From positions 51,537 through 115,536 of the forward strand of contig NZ_FUYB01000011.1 of the NCBI RefSeq assembly GCF_900167255.1: a stretch of DNA of 64,000 nucleotides, written 5' to 3'. The notes under the pieces are model-generated. The model searched no databases. It saw only the letters and a list, made by a program, of their open reading frames with translations, and was not told the origin of the DNA. Shown one piece after another: positions 60,907 to 64,000 of the stretch. Made by a program: the position numbers and the translations under genes. This DNA comes from Thiothrix eikelboomii (GTDB lineage: Bacteria; Pseudomonadota; Gammaproteobacteria; Thiotrichales; Thiotrichaceae). Position 1 is the first letter of the stretch, and every line of letters starts with the position of its first letter.

Positions 60907-61275
60907 TCACCCCCCCCCCCCCACTGAAGTCACTTTCAATTCAAACTCATTGCTAAGCTCTACAATCCGCTGCGCTCGTCGAATCGCCATATCGGATAAG
61001 GACACAATGTCACCCGAATCCATATCTAAAATACCACCGCCCATCGGGAACGCTTTTTGTTCCAATGACCAGCTAAAAATAGCTTTCGTGATCGCCACCA
61101 GCTCAAAGGCTTCACCGCGAATATGATTCTCTACGAGATCACTGACGGATTCGGGCAAGGGGTAGCGCTTCGCTTTTTGTTCTGTGCGTAGTAGCTCTAT
61201 GGCGGCTGCTTGTTGCTCAGGGGTGGCTTTGCTAAACAATAAAATGGCTTCATGCAAATGATTAGAGCTATTCAT
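60907..61275 (-). CDS. Element protein of unknown function ending in a poly-G tract
   Basis: 122 residues, largely helical: HLHEAILLFSKATPEQQAAA, IELLRTEQKAKRYPLPESVS, DLVENHIRGEAFELVAITKA, then MDSGDIVSLSDMAIRRAQRI. It ends in SVGGGG because the last four codons fall in a 13-base G run (60910-60922) that abuts the TGA stop. Length change of this run would alter the C terminus and join the next gene. Overlaps the upstream gene by four bases. Confidence 0.65.
   Translation of the reverse strand: MNSSNHLHEAILLFSKATPEQQAAAIELLRTEQKAKRYPLPESVSDLVENHIRGEAFELVAITKAIFSWSLEQKAFPMGGGILDMDSGDIVSLSDMAIRRAQRIVELSNEFELKVTSVGGGG
60910..60922. repeat. Homopolymer: 13 consecutive C (G on coding strand)
   Basis: Thirteen identical bases at the junction of two overlapping-context genes on the minus strand. 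It forms the last codons of one protein and the Shine-Dalgarno of the next. Runs of this length are prone to slipped-strand mutation and also to sequencing error. Confidence 0.95.
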
Positions 61276-61571
61276 ACCTGCACCCCTTCATTCACTGATG
61301 ATTGAACCAAGGTGAGTACAAAGGCTAAGGCTTGCTCTTGGGTGTTGAAGGTTTCGGTGTCGAGCATGAAGCCGTTGGGGTTGCCCATCGGTGAAGTCGT
61401 TGGCTTGATATAGGCCACATCGACAAAGCGGTCGGTTTTGCGTCGAGTTTGGCAGATACCCGAAAACAGCCATGCAACGGGGTACTGCTGTTGCAGAACC
61501 ATCAAACCGGATGGAGTAGGAATTAGTGAGAGTGGGGGCGTGAATACGCCTGTGCTGAATGCAGCTTGCAT
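61272..61571 (-). CDS. Small element protein, possible Icd/Ash-like
   Basis: About 99 residues from ATG at 61571 (GAGG nine bases upstream): MQAAFSTGVFTPPLSLIPTP, SGLMVLQQQYPVAWLFSGIC, FVDVAYIKPTTSPMGNPNGF, then TEQEA-like NTQEQALAFVLTLV. The frame extends to 61634. Its shape (a basic/hydrophobic middle and QEAL-type helix near the end) recalls the short Icd-like/Ash-family proteins of gammaproteobacterial prophages; this is a weak resemblance. A second long frame covers the same DNA (61288-61725). Confidence 0.5.
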   Translation of the reverse strand: MQAAFSTGVFTPPLSLIPTPSGLMVLQQQYPVAWLFSGICQTRRKTDRFVDVAYIKPTTSPMGNPNGFMLDTETFNTQEQALAFVLTLVQSSVNEGVQV

Positions 61572-61725
61572 CGTGTTGAACCTCGTATGTTTTTTTGAGT
61601 TGGCACAAAGTGTCAGGTGTCTCAAATCGTCCATACGGAAACGACGTGCTTATTTCCGCTGCTTGCGGTCTTGTATGCTGCACACCACCCGACAAAAACC
61701 GCCGAAGTGGGCATGATACAGGCAT

Positions 61726-61752
61726 AAAAAAACCGCCATGCTGGGGGCGGTC
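61726..61752 (-). terminator. Terminator after the DUF29 gene
   Basis: ACCGCC (61732-61737 on +) pairs with GGCGGT (61746-61751). It is followed on the minus strand by seven T (61726-61732). It splits the element's leftward genes into an upstream group (terS to DUF29) and a downstream group (from 61.7 kb to rep and beyond). Confidence 0.85.
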
Positions 61753-61872
61753 TTGCCGCCGTATGTGGGATTTGAGTCCCGAATTAATTTGTATTTTTAA
61801 AATACGCCGATTGAGGCTTTTTTGCGCTGAAATATTTTCAATGAATGTTGAATTAAGTTGAAATTATTTCAA

Positions 61873-62310
61873 TTACTCAGGCCAAAACTCTAATGCCAAG
61901 ACTTCATCCAATCCCCACGGGCATTCGACGGGAAAGGTAGTTTCTGGAAATCCAGTTTCATCAGAAGCCAAACCGCGCCCCAAGGCATAACCATCCAGCA
62001 TGAATTCTGCTAATTTAGCTTTCAGACTAGGATTTTGTTTTAAGTGAAGCGCCACCATGCGCCGCTGCTCTCGAATCGTTCTAATCCAGCTCTGCCCCCT
62101 AAATTCGGGTTGATGCTGCCACTTCAATAAATGGCCTAACAGGATACCTAAACGGCTCAATAACTCACGCCTTTCTGATGCCCCCATATTCTCCATTTCC
62201 TCAATCAGATGACTAATATCGACTTGATCTAATTTACCCGCCCGCAGCAGTGCCGCCTGCTCTTGTGTCCATGCGTAATAATCGCTTTCGTACTTAGTTA
62301 CTGCGCCCAT
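61873..62310 (-). CDS. DUF29-domain protein
   Basis: About 145 residues matching DUF29 (PF01724): YESDYYAWTQEQAALLRAGK, ISHLIEEMENMGASERRELL, LLGHLLKWQHQPEFRGQSWI, RTIREQRRMVALHLKQNPSL, then FPVECPWGLDEVLALEFWPE. It covers the whole family domain. ATG at 62310 with AGGAGG six bases upstream is preferred over the longer frame from 62340. DUF29 has no agreed function; it is common in cyanobacteria and some proteobacteria, often in multiple copies. Here it lies within the element, followed by a terminator. Confidence 0.85.
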   Translation of the reverse strand: MGAVTKYESDYYAWTQEQAALLRAGKLDQVDISHLIEEMENMGASERRELLSRLGILLGHLLKWQHQPEFRGQSWIRTIREQRRMVALHLKQNPSLKAKLAEFMLDGYALGRGLASDETGFPETTFPVECPWGLDEVLALEFWPE

Positions 62311-62359
62311 GATTGGCCTCCTTCTGGCTTGGGTCTTCATTGATTGTAGGCGCTTGCGT

Positions 62360-62881
62360 TCAAGTCGCCAATAAGCGCCCCGCCTGTTCGCGTTCTTCAG
62401 GCAAAATCACCCCATCCGCTGAACCGTCCAAGTTAAACCGCGTCCCACCTTGCCCGACTTGCAACAAGTAGCTTCGATGGTGCGTATGCTGATATAGCAA
62501 CTTCTGCACCACCCGCTTAGAAGCGCTTAAGTGCTGGTCTGCAATCCGTTGGAAGATTTGCCGTTCAATCCCTAGTGCTAAGGGTTTGCGTTCCCGCCAT
62601 ACGGCAAATGCATTCAGTGCCGCATTGAGGTTGTCCATCCGAATATCCGAGGGTGAAACTAAAGGCTTCTTGGGTGCAGGTTTACGCGGTTTATTGGGTT
62701 TTTTCGTGGGAACTTTAGCCTTAGGCTTAGCTAATGCAGTGGCCTGCACCTGCTCACGTTTGATGATGCGCTTATTGCCCCGTGAAACGGTCTTAGTTTC
62801 TTGATTAAGTGTATGGGTTTGTTCTGTAGTGGGTACAGTCTTTGGCTTAATGCTCAGGGTTTTGCGCGGTCTGTCGGTCAT
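62360..62881 (-). CDS. ProQ/FinO-domain RNA-binding protein
   Basis: 173 residues. A very basic N-terminal 75 residues (KAKVPTKKPNKPRKPAPKKP) leads into a ProQ/FinO domain: LNAALNAFAVWRERKPLALG, IERQIFQRIADQHLSASKRV, YQHTHHRSYLLQVGQGGTRF, NLDGSADGVILPEEREQAGR. The KPLAxG, YL and LDG..G motifs match the family. Such proteins bind structured RNAs and act as sRNA chaperones; FinO controls plasmid transfer by an antisense RNA. In this element it may regulate replication or packaging through an antisense RNA, an inference. Confidence 0.82.
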   Translation of the reverse strand: MTDRPRKTLSIKPKTVPTTEQTHTLNQETKTVSRGNKRIIKREQVQATALAKPKAKVPTKKPNKPRKPAPKKPLVSPSDIRMDNLNAALNAFAVWRERKPLALGIERQIFQRIADQHLSASKRVVQKLLYQHTHHRSYLLQVGQGGTRFNLDGSADGVILPEEREQAGRLLAT

Positions 62882-62983
62882 GTTGTTTACTCGTGCTTGG
62901 TGTCGAGATTTTCCCTTGAGGGTCTTTTGGTTGAAGTCTATCCTAATTTCAGATCAATCCGTTACTCAGCGTTACCCAAACCG

Positions 62984-63328
62984 CTAGCCTTCCTTATACT
63001 GTATGCAATCGACCCCTGAATACCAAGCAGGGATAGCTTGTTGATGGAACTCGCAATAATCGCCATTATACCGCCGCCCATGAATGCACCAACCACACGG
63101 TGAGTCCTTGGTGGACAAACGAGGCAAGCGCTCCCACCGTGGCTTTTCTTCAGCCGTGTTTAACTTCCACACATCACCATTTGCACCAAAATATTTCGTA
63201 CCTTCGATAAAATACAGCGCATCCCCACCTGCTAAGTAACCACTGGTACTAGGTATCGACCGCCGGATTGTCTTCCTACGTTGCAAGCTCCCACCCTCAT
63301 TCATTTCATACATAGATAAATCAGCCAT
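62984..63328 (-). CDS. Cys/His-containing element protein of unknown function
   Basis: 114 residues: a basic N-terminal arm (GSLQRRKTIRRSIPSTSG), a middle with FIEGTKYFGANGDVWKLNTA, then SPCGWCIHGRRYNGDYCEFH, a CxxC...C...H cluster that could bind a metal. It overlaps the terminase small subunit stop by eight bases, so it belongs to the same transcript. Not recognised. Confidence 0.65.
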   Translation of the reverse strand: MADLSMYEMNEGGSLQRRKTIRRSIPSTSGYLAGGDALYFIEGTKYFGANGDVWKLNTAEEKPRWERLPRLSTKDSPCGWCIHGRRYNGDYCEFHQQAIPAWYSGVDCIQYKEG

Positions 63329-63896
63329 GATTTGCCAGCTCCTTTACTGTTTTTTCACTAAGCGGTATCTTAGTTTTACCGCCAGCCGTGTCGATCTCCT
63401 TGGGCAATGGTAGCCCTCTGGAAAGAGACCACTGTTGGCTTTTTTGTGGGTTCAATATGTCTGATAACCCCGCTTTTTCCGCCAGCTCTAGGATTCGCCT
63501 ATCCAGCTCTTCATCGCTCAGCTCTGATACAGCGGTTACATGGGTTTCAATCTTCGCCTTATCCACGATCAACCCATGCAACTTAGCCAGATTGCTAGCT
63601 GCTGCGGTCATGGCGTGAGGATTAAGCGCCTCCTTAGCCACCTGATACGCCTCACGATGCATCTTAGTCACTTCGGCAATCGTCACGTTATGCCGCTCTG
63701 CGCTCGCTTGCTGCAACGCCCCCAATCTCGCCCTAATATCACCGTTTAAAGAAAGCTCATAAGCCTTATTATTGATGGTAGCTTCACTCATAGACTCGCA
63801 GTGGTAAGCCCGTCGATAGGCTTCTGACTTATTGCCTGTCTCATGCCATGCCATCACAAACTGCTCTTGTTTCAAGGTTAATGCTTTACTGCTCAT
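63321..63896 (-). CDS. terS: Phage terminase small subunit
   Basis: 191 residues of the Terminase_2 type. The N-terminal DNA-binding helix-turn-helix region is LTLKQEQFVMAWHETGNKSE, AYRRAYHCESMSEATINNKA, YELSLNGDIRARLGALQQAS. A helical oligomerisation part (EVTKMHREAYQVAKEALNPH, AMTAAASNLAKLHGLIVDKA) and a variable tail follow. In phages it recognises packaging sites; in phage satellites it can redirect packaging. Its ATG overlaps the upstream partial gene (ATGA). The large subunit is not next to it in the visible part. Confidence 0.88.
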   Translation of the reverse strand: MSSKALTLKQEQFVMAWHETGNKSEAYRRAYHCESMSEATINNKAYELSLNGDIRARLGALQQASAERHNVTIAEVTKMHREAYQVAKEALNPHAMTAAASNLAKLHGLIVDKAKIETHVTAVSELSDEELDRRILELAEKAGLSDILNPQKSQQWSLSRGLPLPKEIDTAGGKTKIPLSEKTVKELANHG

Positions 63897-64000
63897 GTTC
63901 GCCTCTTCATCATCACTAATCGTTGTTCACCAAAGCGCTCCACCAACTCACGCTTGAAAGTGGCTTCATCCTCATGCAGCGGGTCGATCACGATCATCGT
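63893..64000 (-). CDS. C-terminal end of an unidentified element gene (partial)
   Basis: The last 35 residues of a leftward gene that begins beyond the window: it contains VIDPLHEDEATFKRELVERF and ends VMMKRRT. Stop TGA overlaps the terS start. Too short to identify. Confidence 0.6.
   Translation of the reverse strand, partial: TMIVIDPLHEDEATFKRELVERFGEQRLVMMKRRT

Overview
The window looks like a chromosomal segment of a gammaproteobacterium of moderate GC content (judged by eye). The rluD-pgeF pair, bamD, rpe-gph-trpE, outer-membrane barrels, RND efflux genes and the RNA chaperone domain ProQ are all typical of diderm proteobacteria. A Thiotrichales-like host (Thiothrix and relatives) is my guess from the overall gene mix; it is not demonstrated.

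Layout. 1-14.1 kb is housekeeping: an ATPase, a lone sucA, pgeF and rluD divergent from bamD, three tandem paralogous outer-membrane barrels, then rpe-gph-trpE. A short Trp-rich leader and an attenuator-like hairpin lie just before trpE. A secreted GH5 glycosidase on the opposite strand separates trpE from trpG. At 14.1-15.6 kb an IS200/IS605-type tnpB element has destroyed a Uma2-family gene.

15.8-36.7 kb is a nearly complete purine catabolism region. XdhA/XdhB (matured by XdhC) make urate from (hypo)xanthine. PuuD (membrane urate oxidase with a cytochrome c tail), UraH, UraD, PuuE, Alc and AllA then take urate through allantoin and ureidoglycolate to glyoxylate and urea. A GntR-type regulator sits inside the puuD operon, and a perfect palindrome lies between puuD and a divergent purine permease. 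A BMP-type ABC importer follows xdhC, and a MipA-type outer-membrane protein is coupled to xdhB. No urease is seen. Two Era/dynamin-like GTPase genes sit in the middle and are probably unrelated to this pathway.

36.8-55.2 kb contains a four-repeat membrane-anchored protein, an EamA exporter, a Tat-exported dienelactone hydrolase, an ankyrin protein, a signalling cluster (SSS-family sensor kinase, receiver, PAS/exonuclease fusion, CBS/DUF294 protein), and an RND adaptor-permease-amine oxidase operon. A second IS200/IS605 element, with intact tnpB and decayed tnpA, lies at 55.2-56.7 kb.

From about 57.07 kb to beyond the right edge lies an integrated element, bounded on the left by what looks like a displaced tRNA 3' end plus its terminator. 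Its genes all run leftward: terminase small subunit, a Cys-rich protein, a ProQ/FinO-domain protein, a DUF29 protein, small unknowns, a filamentous-phage-type replication initiator, and membrane proteins. It carries a G13 tract at the junction of two genes and a pair of palindromic iteron-like repeats exactly 60 bp apart inside the last large gene. This element is the part most likely to hold something undescribed. No CRISPR array, rRNA or intact tRNA was seen.
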